The notes under the pieces were generated by a model, which was not told the origin of the DNA, ran no database searches, and saw only the letters and a program-made list of their open reading frames with translations. Positions 53,642 through 64,000 of a stretch of DNA of 64,000 nucleotides are shown here, piece by piece. The first letter of the stretch is position 1. Every line of letters begins with the position of its first letter. This DNA comes from Streptomyces sp. TG1A-60 (lineage in GTDB: Bacteria > Actinomycetota > Actinomycetes > Streptomycetales > Streptomycetaceae). The DNA lies in the NCBI RefSeq assembly GCF_037201975.1, contig NZ_CP147520.1, positions 2,108,001-2,172,000 of the forward strand, written 5' to 3'. The position numbers and the translations under genes were made by a program.

Positions 53642-53674
53642 GCGCGCCACGTACCTCTGTGGCACGTGGCGCGC
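53642..53674 (-). other. Hairpin in the rnj 5' leader
   Basis: GCGCGCCACGT pairs perfectly with ACGTGGCGCGC (11 bp, 11-base loop). It ends six bases before the rnj ribosome site, so it may be a dapA terminator without a T-run or a regulatory element of rnj. Confidence 0.65.
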
Positions 53675-53774
53675 ATGACGTTCGTGCAAATGCAGTTGTG
53701 GATGTGGACGCAGGCGCATCGTCCTGCTTATTCAGTTGTGAAGTCAGGTTTGTCGTGCAGTACGAAGTCCGATG

Positions 53775-54674
53775 TCAGAGCTGTACCCCGCCGGCGCCAA
53801 GATCGATCTTGAGCTGGGCGATCTCAGCGGGTGAGAGCTCCACCATGGGAGCGCGCAACGGTCCGGCGGGCAGACCCTGGAGGGCGAGCGCCGCCTTGGT
53901 GGTCATCACGCCCTGGGTGCGGAACATGCCGGTGAAGACCGGGAGCAACTTCTGGTGGATCTCGGTGGCCTTCTGGACGTCACCGGAGACGTACGCCTCG
54001 ACGAGGGAGCGCAGCTCGGGGGTGACGACGTGGCCGACGACCGAGACGAAGCCGACCGCGCCCACGGAGAGCAGCGGCAGGTTCAGCATGTCGTCGCCGG
54101 AGTACCAGGCGAGGCCGGAGCGTGCGATGGCCCAGCTGGCGCGGCCGAGGTCGCCCTTGGCGTCCTTGTTGGCGACGATGCGGGGATGCTCGGCGAGGCG
54201 GACGATCGTCTCGGTGTCGATCGGGACACCACTGCGACCGGGGATGTCGTAGAGCATGACGGGCAGGTCGGCCGCGTCGGCAATCGCCTTGAAGTGGCGG
54301 TACAGGCCCTCCTGTGGGGGCTTGTTGTAGTACGGCGTGACGACGAGGAGCCCGTGGGCGCCGACTCTGTCGGCGGCGCGGGCCAGCCCGATGCTGTGCC
54401 GGGTGTCGTTCGTGCCGACGCCGGCGATGATGTGGGCGCGGTCGCCGACGGCTTCGAGGACGGCTCGTACCAGGTCCGATTTCTCCGCGTCACCGGTGGT
54501 GGGGGACTCGCCGGTGGTGCCATTGATGACCAGGCCGTCGTTGCCTGCGTCCACCAGGTGGGTGGCGAGCCGCTGCGCGCCGTCGAGGTCGAGTGCGCCG
54601 TCCGCCGTGAAGGGCGTGACCATGGCGGTGAGGACCCGCCCGAAGGGGGTCTGCGGAGTCGAGGTCGGAGCCAT
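53775..54674 (-). CDS. dapA: 4-hydroxy-tetrahydrodipicolinate synthase
   Basis: A 299-residue class I aldolase that condenses pyruvate with aspartate semialdehyde in the diaminopimelate/lysine pathway. Visible are the TTGES segment (VINGTTGESPTT), the catalytic tyrosine region VVTPYYNKPPQEG, and the Schiff-base lysine in RIVANKDAKGD. ATG 54674 is used; a GTG three codons upstream would include a TTA codon and is less likely. Streptomyces often has more than one dapA. dapB lies about 3 kb away in the same direction, with thyX between. Confidence 0.95.
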   Translation of the reverse strand: MAPTSTPQTPFGRVLTAMVTPFTADGALDLDGAQRLATHLVDAGNDGLVINGTTGESPTTGDAEKSDLVRAVLEAVGDRAHIIAGVGTNDTRHSIGLARAADRVGAHGLLVVTPYYNKPPQEGLYRHFKAIADAADLPVMLYDIPGRSGVPIDTETIVRLAEHPRIVANKDAKGDLGRASWAIARSGLAWYSGDDMLNLPLLSVGAVGFVSVVGHVVTPELRSLVEAYVSGDVQKATEIHQKLLPVFTGMFRTQGVMTTKAALALQGLPAGPLRAPMVELSPAEIAQLKIDLGAGGVQL

Positions 54675-54747
54675 GGGTAACACGCTACTCGCTGCTCAGG
54701 TCCCGGTCTGCCCTCGGGGGGCGGTAAAAGTCAGGACAAATGCGGAG

Positions 54748-54785
54748 CCCGGCACTGCCTGCTCGGGGGTTCAAGCAGTGCCGGG
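54748..54785 (-). terminator. Hairpin between thyX and dapA
   Basis: CCCGGCACTGC pairs with GCAGTGCCGGG (11 bp) across a 16-base loop, 100 bases after the thyX stop. A T-rich stretch follows on the minus strand. Confidence 0.7.
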
Positions 54786-54885
54786 TCCGTTTGATCAGGC
54801 TAGATGAACTTCACGAAATGCCGCAATACGGACACTTCGCTCGACTGATCCGTACATCTGTGCCTGGCCGAAAGTCGCCGGTACG

Positions 54886-56535
54886 CTACGGGGCCACCCG
54901 GCCGTTCGCGTTGAACGCGGCATGCGTGAGCGGCATGAGCTTCGCCCACTCCGCCTCCATCCTCTCGCCTACCATCTCGATCTCCCGCTGCGGGAAGGAC
55001 GGGACCTTGGCGAGCTCGTGCTGCGTGCGCAGGCCGAGGAAGTGCATCAGCGAGCGGGCGTTGCAGGTGGCGTACATCGAGGAGAACAGGCCTACGGGAA
55101 GCACGGCGCGGGCGACCTCGCGGGCGACACCTGCGGCGAGCATCTCCTGGTACGCCTCGTACGCGTGGACGTACGAGTCCTCCATGACACGGCCGACCAG
55201 CTCCTGCTGGGCCCGGGTGCCCTCGACGAAGACGTACTTGCCGGGGCGGCCCTCCTGGACGAGCTTGCGGGACTCGTCGGGGACGTAGAAGTGGGGCTGG
55301 AGTTCCCTGTACCGCCCGGACTCCTCGTTGTAGGAGTTGTGGACGACGATTCCGTTCGCGAGGAAGTTGTGCCAGGGGCCCTCGACGGAAAGGTCGTATG
55401 TCATCTCCTCGCCGTCCTGTTCGATGGTGAGGATCCGGTCCGGAACGGCTGTGGCGATCTTGCCCTCGCGCTGGGCCAAGGCCTGCTCTCCCGCGCTCTT
55501 GACCGAGTGACAGGGCTCGCACGCGGGCGCGAGGTTCGTCTCGTCCAGAGCCTGAGTCAGGTCACCGGCGACGGGGACCAGGTGGTCCAGGGCAAGCTCC
55601 GCGCGGGGGAAGTCCTGACCGCAGAGGTGACAGGTGTCGGTCTCCTTGATCAGCCGCTCTCGTTGCATGGAGGCCCATACCCCGATGCCCCGCCGGAGGC
55701 TCGGCGGGACCAGTGCCTGCGACGGGCGCGGCGCGGTGCGCGCCGCCATCACCGCGTCCCCGACAGCCAGTTCCCCGGCCTTGCACCAGCCTTCGGGCGT
55801 GAACACCGCGTGATCGGCCGTGCAGCGAAGCGTCTTTCCGGATTCCGTGGTGATCTTGATAAGTGATTTCACCCCGGACTGGATGACGTCGACGATCCTG
55901 GCCCGCTGGGCGAGCAGCGTCTCTTCGTCATAGCAGCGCACGTGGTTACGACGGACCGATTCGAGCTTCCGCAGGCGCGTGCCGGGGTGCGGTTCCCGGA
56001 ACTCCGCCACGGCCGACTCGGCTGCCTCACGGCTCTCGTACAGGCCGAGGTAGTGGTTCTTCTCGCCGCGACGGACCTGGGTCATCCACTTTCCGGCCCG
56101 GCTGTGCCAGGTCACGCCACCGGCGGAATGAGGAAGCCGGTCCTCGACTCCGAGGTGCCAGAGCTCGTGGAGCTCGGCGATGGTGCGCTGCCGAGGATTG
56201 CCGGCCTCGCTCTCCAAGGTGATCTCGGTGTCGCCGGCCATGCACCAGCCGACGCGGTGGCGCATGAACTCGCGGAAGACGAAGATCGGGGCGCTGATGA
56301 AGAAGGTCATCGAGTTGTGCTCGAAGGGGCTGCCGTGCCGGTCCCGCATCAGGTAGTTGATCAGGCCCTTGGAGCGCTCGGGGTCCTTCTTCAACTCGTC
56401 CAGGGACTGCTCGCCCGCGGTGGAGACCCGGGCGGCCCACAGCACGTCCGAGTCTGCCGCGCTGTGCTTCACCAGTTCGACGGTGACATCGCTGCGGAAG
56501 CTGGGTTTGAGGTCGTCGTCGGGGATGTCGGTCAC
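54886..56535 (-). CDS. thyX: Flavin-dependent thymidylate synthase precursor containing an intein
   Basis: The 549-residue product is ThyX interrupted by a 303-residue intein; the spliced enzyme would have 246 residues. ThyX makes dTMP from dUMP with methylene-tetrahydrofolate and FAD. The N-extein carries LINYLMRDRHGSPFEHNSMT and ends FREFMRHRVGW; the C-extein starts SYNEESGRYRE and contains ARSLMHFLGLRTQHEL. The insertion therefore splits the signature motif R-H-R...S-G-R-Y, so the precursor should be inactive. GTG 56535 (VTDIPDDDLKPS) matches homologues; an ATG seven codons upstream (56556) is the alternative. A PH-type gene is divergent on the left strand side. No thyA is visible in the window. 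Confidence 0.95.
   Translation of the reverse strand: MTDIPDDDLKPSFRSDVTVELVKHSAADSDVLWAARVSTAGEQSLDELKKDPERSKGLINYLMRDRHGSPFEHNSMTFFISAPIFVFREFMRHRVGWCMAGDTEITLESEAGNPRQRTIAELHELWHLGVEDRLPHSAGGVTWHSRAGKWMTQVRRGEKNHYLGLYESREAAESAVAEFREPHPGTRLRKLESVRRNHVRCYDEETLLAQRARIVDVIQSGVKSLIKITTESGKTLRCTADHAVFTPEGWCKAGELAVGDAVMAARTAPRPSQALVPPSLRRGIGVWASMQRERLIKETDTCHLCGQDFPRAELALDHLVPVAGDLTQALDETNLAPACEPCHSVKSAGEQALAQREGKIATAVPDRILTIEQDGEEMTYDLSVEGPWHNFLANGIVVHNSYNEESGRYRELQPHFYVPDESRKLVQEGRPGKYVFVEGTRAQQELVGRVMEDSYVHAYEAYQEMLAAGVAREVARAVLPVGLFSSMYATCNARSLMHFLGLRTQHELAKVPSFPQREIEMVGERMEAEWAKLMPLTHAAFNANGRVAP
55336..56244 (-). other. ThyX intein with HNH endonuclease and AP2-like segment
   Basis: The 303-residue element runs from Cys1 (CMAGDTEITL) to Asn303, with Ser as the next extein residue. 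Block B is CTADHAVFTPEGW (T-x-x-H at about 142-145) and the C-terminal blocks are MTYDLSVEGPWHNF and ANGIVVHN. An HNH nuclease lies at about 205-248: CHLCGQDF, ALDHLVPV, ETNLAPACEPCH, with both CxxC pairs present. At about 48-85, between blocks A and B, GKWMTQVRRGEKNHYLGLY and ESREAAESAVAEF match the pattern of AP2-type DNA-binding domains found in some HNH homing endonucleases. All splicing residues seem intact, so it should be active. Confidence 0.93.
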
Positions 56536-56724
56536 GGCTCGGAGGGTCCTTCCCATTGCTGCTCTCGGGCGGCGCCCACTCTACGGCCCGGCACGACAAG
56601 CGGCCCGGATAGCCGGAATTGCCCCTTCTTGTGCCCCCGTTGGCCCCCCGAAGGTGGTGAGTGGACATCCGGCTGGGTAGCCTCACCGGGCGAAACCTCT
56701 GTGTGGATCGAGTGAGGACCAGCC

Positions 56725-57282
56725 GTGCCCCTGCCCTTCCTGACCGCCGACCGCGCCTTCGACCAGGCAGTGGACGAAGCGCTGCCGTTCGACGACCGGG
56801 ACCGCTGGCGGCGCCCCTACCGGCCCGGTCCGTGGCGGGTCGGCGCGGCCGCCCTCCTGCTGCTGCTCGCGTCGTACGCGCTGGTCGCCGCGGTCATCAT
56901 CGCGGCTGCCGAGACGCCGCAGGCGGGCGCGGTCTGCTTGGGGGTGGCACTGTTCGTCATCGTCTGCGCCCTGCGGCTGCTGCGGGTCGGCATCTGGGTG
57001 AGCGCTCGGGGCGTGCGCAAGGTGGGCTTCTTCAGCACGCGGACGGCGTCCTGGGAGCACATCGTCTCGGTGCGCACCACGCAGCAGCCGGTGCGGTGGC
57101 TGGGGCTGCCGCGGACCGTGCAGGGGCAAGCGCTGCTCCTCGTCCGCAAGGACCGTGCGCCGGAGGCCGTGGGGCAGCTGATGACCTCGCACAACGCCGA
57201 CTTCCTGGCGCGGACGGAGGCCTTCGACCGGGCGGCCGACACGATCGAGGCGTGGGCCGCGGAGTACGGGCGCGCCGCGTAG
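56725..57282 (+). CDS. PH domain-like membrane protein, function unknown
   Basis: A 185-residue protein with two membrane helices (about residues 40-62 and 66-86: AAALLLLLASYALVAAV and AVCLGVALFVIVCALRL). It is followed by a bacterial PH-like domain (VGIWVSARGVRKVGFF, TASWEHIVSVRTTQQP). The GTG at 56725 follows GAGGACC. No function can be assigned. It is divergent from thyX and converges with the TPR-like gene. Confidence 0.72.
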   Translation: MPLPFLTADRAFDQAVDEALPFDDRDRWRRPYRPGPWRVGAAALLLLLASYALVAAVIIAAAETPQAGAVCLGVALFVIVCALRLLRVGIWVSARGVRKVGFFSTRTASWEHIVSVRTTQQPVRWLGLPRTVQGQALLLVRKDRAPEAVGQLMTSHNADFLARTEAFDRAADTIEAWAAEYGRAA

Positions 57283-57292
57283 TCGGGCGTGT

Positions 57293-57333
57293 GGGTGAGG
57301 GGCCGGTCCGCGTGGGCGACCGGCCCCTCACCC
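57293..57333. terminator. Bidirectional terminator between convergent genes
   Basis: A perfect 16-bp stem (GGGTGAGGGGCCGGTC with its complement) and a 9-base loop lie between the stops at 57282 and 57352. Confidence 0.9.
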
Positions 57334-57351
57334 CGTGTGGAGGAAGCGGGA

Positions 57352-57807
57352 TCAGGCGGCCGGCGCGGGCCTGCCGTCGTGGAGGGCGATGGCCCGCTGC
57401 ATGGCCTTGCGGGCCCGCGAGGTGTCACGGGCGTCGTGGTAGGCGATCGCGAGGCGGAACCAGGTACGCCAGTCGTCGGGGGCGTCCTCGGTCTCCGCCT
57501 TGCGCCGCGCGAAGACCTCGTCGGCCGCCTCACGGTCGATGCGCCCGCTCGGGGTGCGCTTCAAGTCGTCGACGGGAAGGCCGTCTTCGGCGTCGAGTTC
57601 GGCGGCGAGCTGGTTGGCCCTGCGGACGAACTGGGTGTTCTTCCACAGGAACCAGACGCCGATCGCCGGGAGGACGAGCACGGCGACGCCGAAGGCGATC
57701 GTGACCGGCGTGCCGGTCTCTATGAGCAGGACCCCGCGGCTGCCGACCAGGACGAAGTAGACGACCAGGACGGCAGCCGTGAGGGTGTAGGTGATCTTCG
57801 CGCGCAT
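57352..57807 (-). CDS. Membrane protein with a TPR-like tail, function unknown
   Basis: A 151-residue protein with two N-terminal membrane helices (ITYTLTAAVLVVYFVLV; TIAFGVAVLVLPAIGVWFLW) and a cytoplasmic part that ends in a TPR-like helix pair (WRTWFRLAIAYHDARDTS, ARKAMQRAIALHDG). The ATG at 57807 begins MRAKITY. It lies 16 bases downstream of dapB on the same strand and is probably co-transcribed with it. Role unknown. Confidence 0.75.
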   Translation of the reverse strand: MRAKITYTLTAAVLVVYFVLVGSRGVLLIETGTPVTIAFGVAVLVLPAIGVWFLWKNTQFVRRANQLAAELDAEDGLPVDDLKRTPSGRIDREAADEVFARRKAETEDAPDDWRTWFRLAIAYHDARDTSRARKAMQRAIALHDGRPAPAA

Positions 57808-57823
57808 GATCTTTGCCGGCCGA

Positions 57824-59975
<2,152 letters not shown>

Positions 59976-59979
<4 letters not shown>

Positions 59980-62192
59980 TGGTCGGTGTCGTCCTTCTTC
60001 TCGTCGTCGCCTTCGCCCTCGATCACGGGGATGAGGGAGAGCTTGCCGCGGGAGTCGATCTCGGCGATCTCGACCTGGACCTTGGCGCCCACGCCGAGCA
60101 CGTCCTCGACGTTCTCCACGCGCTTGCCGCCGGCGAGCTTGCGGATCTGCGAGATGTGCAGCAGTCCGTCCTTGCCCGGGAGCAGCGACACGAACGCACC
60201 GAAGGTCGTCGTCTTCACGACGGTGCCCAGGTAGCGCTCGCCGACCTCCGGCATGGTCGGGTTGGCGATGCCGTTGATCGTGGCGCGGGCGGCCTCGGCC
60301 TGCGAGCCGACCTGGGCACCGATGTAGATGGTGCCGTCGTCCTCGATCGTGATCTCGGCGCCGGTGTCCTCCTGGATCTGGTTGATCATCTTGCCCTTCG
60401 GGCCGATGACCTCACCGATCTTGTCCACGGGGATCTTGACGGTGATGATCCGCGGGGCGTTGGGGGACATCTCGTCCGGGGTGTCGATCGCTTCCATCAT
60501 CACGTCGAGGATGTGGAGGCGGGCGTCACGGGCCTGCTTGAGGGCGGCGGCCAGGACGGAGGCCGGGATGCCGTCCAGCTTGGTGTCGAGCTGGAGGGCG
60601 GTCACGAACTCCTTGGTGCCGGCGACCTTGAAGTCCATGTCGCCGAAGGCGTCCTCCGCACCGAGGATGTCGGTGAGGGCGACGTAGTGCGTCTCGCCGT
60701 TGATCTCCTGGGAGATCAGGCCCATGGCGATACCGGCGACGGGGGCCTTCAGCGGCACACCGGCGTTCAGCAGCGACATGGTGGAGGCGCATACGGAGCC
60801 CATGGACGTCGAGCCGTTGGAGCCGAGGGCCTCGGACACCTGACGGATCGCGTAGGGAAACTCCTCGCGCGTCGGCAGGACCGGCACGATGGCGCGCTCG
60901 GCGAGGGCGCCATGGCCGATCTCGCGGCGCTTCGGGGAGCCGACGCGGCCCGTCTCGCCGACGGAGTAGGGCGGGAAGTTGTAGTTGTGCATGTAGCGCT
61001 TGCGGGTCACCGGGGAGAGGGTGTCCAGCATCTGCTCCATGCGGAGCATGTTGAGGGTGGTGACGCCCAGGATCTGGGTCTCGCCACGCTCGAACAGCGC
61101 CGAGCCGTGCACACGCGGGATGGCCTCGACCTCGGCGGCGAGCGTACGGATGTCCGTGACGCCACGGCCGTCGATGCGCTTCTTCTCCTTGATGACGCGC
61201 TCACGGACCAGGGACTTGGTCAGCGAGCGGTACGCGGCGGAGATCTCCTTCTCGCGGCCCTCGAACTGCGGGAGCAGCTTCTCGGCGGCCAGACCCTTGA
61301 CGCGGTCCAGCTCCGCCTCGCGCTCCTGCTTGCCCGCGATGGTGAGGGCCCGGGAGAGCTCGTCCTTGACGGCGACGGTGAGCGCCTCCAGGACGTCGTC
61401 CTGGTGGTCGAGGAAGACCGGGAACTCTCCGGTCGGCTTGGCGGCCTTCGAGGCGAGGTCGGCCTGGGCCTTGCAGAGCACCTTGATGAAGGGCTTCGCG
61501 GCGTCCAGACCGGCGGCGACGACCTCCTCGGTCGGCGCCTCGGCGCCGCCCTGGACAAGCTGGATCGTCTTCTCGGTCGCCTCGGCCTCGACCATCATGA
61601 TCGCGACGTCGCCGTCCTCCAGGACACGGCCGGCGACGACCATGTCGAAGACGGCGTCCTCGAGCTCGGTGTGCGTCGGGAAGGCCACCCACTGGCCATT
61701 GATCAGCGCGACGCGGACACCGCCGATCGGGCCGGAGAAGGGCAGACCGGCCAGCTGCGTGGACGCGGACGCGGCGTTGATCGCGACGACGTCGTACAGG
61801 TGGTCGGGGTTGAGCGCCATGATCGTGGCGACGACCTGGATCTCGTTGCGCAGGCCCTTCCTGAAGGACGGGCGCAGCGGGCGGTCGATGAGGCGGCAGG
61901 TGAGGATGGCGTCCTCGGAGGGCCGGCCCTCACGACGGAAGAAGGAGCCGGGGATCTTGCCGGCCGCGTACATGCGCTCCTCGACGTCCACCGTGAGGGG
62001 GAAGAAGTCGAGCTGGTCCTTGGGGTTCTTGGAGGCGGTGGTGGCCGACAGCACCATGGTGTCGTCGTCCAGGTACGCCACGGCGGAGCCGGCGGCCTGC
62101 TTGGCCAGGCGGCCCGTCTCGAAACGGATGGTGCGGGTGCCGAAGGAGCCGTTGTCGATGACGGCCTCGGCGTAGTGGGTCTCGTTCTCCAC
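59976..62192 (-). CDS. pnp: Polynucleotide phosphorylase
   Basis: A 738-residue 3'-5' phosphorolytic exoribonuclease, which in Streptomyces also makes 3' tails. Two RNase PH cores are present (the first with [20 protein letters not shown], the second with RTQILG-like [13 protein letters not shown] and [16 protein letters not shown]). They are followed by a KH domain with the GPKG loop ([16 protein letters not shown]) and an S1 domain ([26 protein letters not shown]). GTG 62192 ([10 protein letters not shown]) follows GAGGAGAG and is the usual start. It lies downstream of rpsO across a 366-base region with a hairpin. Confidence 0.97.
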
Positions 62193-62510
62193 TAGTGTTC
62201 TCTCCTCGTCTTCGTCCCTGGTCCTGCCCGTGTGGCAGGGGGACGGTGGCGGAGAGGCGCGCCGTCTGGTGCGGGCCGGTCTTCGATCGAAGCCCTCGGG
62301 GTGCACTTTCCCCGGGAGCCACTACCGAGGACCGGCGGCGGCGAGGTGCGCTTCTCCTCGTTCGGTGTGCGTGCGGCCACCCGTGTCCGGGGCCTCACGC
62401 TGTGTCGTACATAGTGCGTTGTGGTACCACACTACAAAGGGGCGGTGACACTCCGCACGTTTCCGCACGTACGGCATGGTCCGTACCCACGTCATGGCCC
62501 ACGTACGGCG

Positions 62511-62549
62511 AAGGGAGCGGCCCCCGATCGTTTCGGGAACCGCTCCCTT
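62511..62549 (-). terminator. Hairpin between rpsO and pnp
   Basis: AAGGGAGCGG pairs with CCGCTCCCTT, with a further inner CCCGA/TCGGG pairing, nine bases after the rpsO stop. It can act as a partial terminator or, as in other bacteria, as an RNase III site controlling pnp. Confidence 0.75.
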
Positions 62550-62558
62550 CACGGTGTC

Positions 62559-62846
62559 CTACTTGGCGCCCGCCGCACCGCGGCGGATGCCGAGGCGGTC
62601 GACCAGCACACGGAAGCGCTGGATGTCCTTCTTGGCGAGGTACTGCAGCAGACGGCGACGCTGACCGACCAGGATCAGCAGACCACGGCGGGAGTGGTGG
62701 TCGTGCTTGTGGGTCTTGAGGTGCTCGGTCAGGTCCGAGATGCGGCGGGAGAGCATCGCGACCTGGACCTCGGGGGAGCCGGTGTCGCCCTCCTTGGTAC
62801 CGAACTCGCTGATGATCTGCTTCTTCGTAGCGGCGTCGAGCGACAC
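62559..62846 (-). CDS. rpsO: 30S ribosomal protein S15
   Basis: A 95-residue primary 16S-binding protein. The signature [20 protein letters not shown] and the ending DRLGIRRG are clear. GTG 62846 ([10 protein letters not shown]) has GAGGAG six bases upstream. rpsO precedes pnp, the common bacterial order. Confidence 0.98.
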   Translation of the reverse strand: MSLDAATKKQIISEFGTKEGDTGSPEVQVAMLSRRISDLTEHLKTHKHDHHSRRGLLILVGQRRRLLQYLAKKDIQRFRVLVDRLGIRRGAAGAK

Positions 62847-62991
62847 GCGATACTCCTCATGAGTCTCGTTGATGCCACCGAGTGCCCCTGGTCTGCGTCT
62901 CAGGGGGGCTTCTGTGACTCGGGTGGCGGAGTCCGTCGGCGCTGTCTCCGGGGTCCCTGGGGGAGTTCGGAGGTGCGTACACAGACGGCCG

Positions 62992-63632
62992 TCACACAGG
63001 GTACCAGGGTGGAGACACGGGCTTGTCCGGGGGCCGGTCAGCTCTGGCGAGGGCGACGCTCTCGTAACCGATAGCCACGGTGGTCTCCTCCCCGACCTCA
63101 CCCTTGTTGCTCGGCCCGTACAGGGCTTCGGTGGCGAAGTAGATCCGGTCGTGCTCGTAGTGTCGACGTCGAAGACCGCGAGGCGGTCGCAGGGCAGGCT
63201 CATGGCCGTGGTGGCGGGGTCGAGCTTGTACAGCTGCTTGCTCTCGTCCCCGTGGGTGAACCCTGGACGTAGTTCCCGATCCCCTTCGCGAAGACCTTCT
63301 CCGTCGCCCGGGTGCCGATGGACGAGATGTTCTCGCCCACGGTCTTGATCTTTTCGATGAGGTAGAGGGACCTGCCGCCCTCCGGCGACTCGGGCGCCTT
63401 CTCCACGGTCTCGCGGATGTCGTCCGGAGCCTGCCTGACGGCCACCGGACGCCGCTCCGACTCCGCATCGTCACCGCCGGACGTGAGGGCCGGACGTGAG
63501 GCCCAGGACACCCGCGGCGACGACGGCCGCGGCCAGGACCGACGCCCCGGCCGTCCGCAGCCGCCGAAGTCGGGTTCGGCGCTCGGCTTCGAGGGTGGAG
63601 GCGGTGTACGGAGAGTGGGACGGGCCGCTCAC
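62992..63632 (-). pseudogene. Eroded gene for a membrane-anchored protein, several frameshifts
   Basis: Four segments in shifting frames make one protein-like chain of about 210 residues. First is a membrane-anchored head (SPYTASTLEAERRTRLRR and SVLAAAVVAAGVLGL), then [20 protein letters not shown] with [20 protein letters not shown], then [18 protein letters not shown], then [18 protein letters not shown]. The first break is a 13-bp tandem duplication (63477-63501); removing one copy restores the frame. Two further one-base shifts lie near 63262 and 63160. I do not recognise the family. The likely original start is GTG 63632. Confidence 0.6.
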
Positions 63633-63885
63633 TGGCCGTGGCCTGCCTGTGCGATGGGGCCACGGCCACCCGGGCGTAGGCGAGAGGGACGATCAAGAAC
63701 CACACGGCTCGCCGTGCGGCGGCGACCAAGCGGCCCGTGTGCAGCTTTGGCGAGGTGCGCCGACACTGTAGCGAAGCCGACACCCGTCGTTACGGTCATC
63801 CCTGGGTGAACCCCTGAGCAGCGAGAACGGCAGCAAGTAGGGTGACCGCACAGTGCGTTGGCGCGGAGGAAGGATCGGAGCCGTC

Positions 63886-64000
63886 ATGGCCGAGGCCGAG
63901 GACAAAGAACTCAAGGCACGCAAGGAGCGGGAGAAGGACGAGCTCTACGCGCTCGACATCTCTGGTGTCGAGTGGCACAGCGCGCCTGGCACGGAAGAAC
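63886..64000 (+). CDS. DUF397 domain protein, N-terminal part (cut by window edge)
   Basis: The visible 38 residues, MAEAEDKELKARKEREKD then ELYALDISGVEWHSAPGTEE, begin a charged helix followed by the start of a DUF397 domain (ISGVEWHSAPG). These small proteins are abundant in Streptomyces, often beside helix-turn-helix regulators, and some act as antitoxin-like partners. Start ATG 63886 follows a strong GGAGGAAGGA site. The rest lies beyond the window. Confidence 0.85.
   Translation, partial: MAEAEDKELKARKEREKDELYALDISGVEWHSAPGTEE

Noticed and set aside
60156..62195. 679-codon plus-strand frame opposite pnp
   Set aside because: Antisense to a complete PNPase; composition is typical of GC-rich shadow frames.

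Overview
This window is chromosomal DNA from a high-GC actinomycete, almost certainly a Streptomyces. The evidence is the codon usage, the complete rRNA operon with no tRNA in its 16S-23S spacer, and marker genes such as the gluABCD uptake operon, osaABC, clgR, thyX and DUF397/DUF3046 proteins. From memory, the gene order follows a conserved core-chromosome block of Streptomyces. I saw no insertion sequence, prophage, CRISPR array or biosynthetic cluster.

Layout. Positions 1-5.4 kb hold tRNA modification (miaB), a MazG-like hydrolase, a PGRP amidase and a TAXI binding protein. 5.5-11.4 kb is a glutamate uptake unit: the two-component pair gluK/gluR faces the gluABCD ABC transporter. 11.5-20 kb holds a frameshifted FAD monooxygenase, recX, recA interrupted by a 364-residue intein, an AI-2E family permease and azlD. 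20-28 kb holds lhr helicase, a Nei-type glycosylase, an SDR and dps. 28-35 kb is the minus-strand series clgR, cinA-like, pgsA, rimO, rodZ-like and ftsK. 35.5-45.2 kb is the osmoadaptation locus osaB, osaA (nine 92-residue HAMP repeats) and osaC. Next come tRNA-Thr, a degenerate DegT-family protein and a 16S-23S-5S operon on the minus strand (46.2-51.4 kb). 51.9-62.9 kb is a minus-strand group for RNA decay, lysine/peptidoglycan precursors and thymidylate: rnj, dapA, thyX (with a 303-residue intein), dapB, an M16 peptidase, pnp and rpsO. The right end has an eroded gene and the start of a DUF397 protein.

Most notable are two full-length inteins in essential DNA-metabolism proteins about 39 kb apart. 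The RecA intein carries a LAGLIDADG endonuclease and closely resembles the mycobacterial RecA-b type. The ThyX intein carries an HNH endonuclease plus what looks like an AP2-type DNA-binding segment, and it splits the ThyX active-site motif.

A caution on sequence quality: four otherwise intact genes (FAD monooxygenase, AI-2E permease, clgR, rodZ-like) are each broken once, and each is repaired by one extra G or C in a G/C run. That pattern suggests homopolymer undercalls in the assembly rather than four independent mutations. By contrast, the gene at 62992-63632 has a 13-bp tandem duplication plus two more lesions and looks truly eroded.
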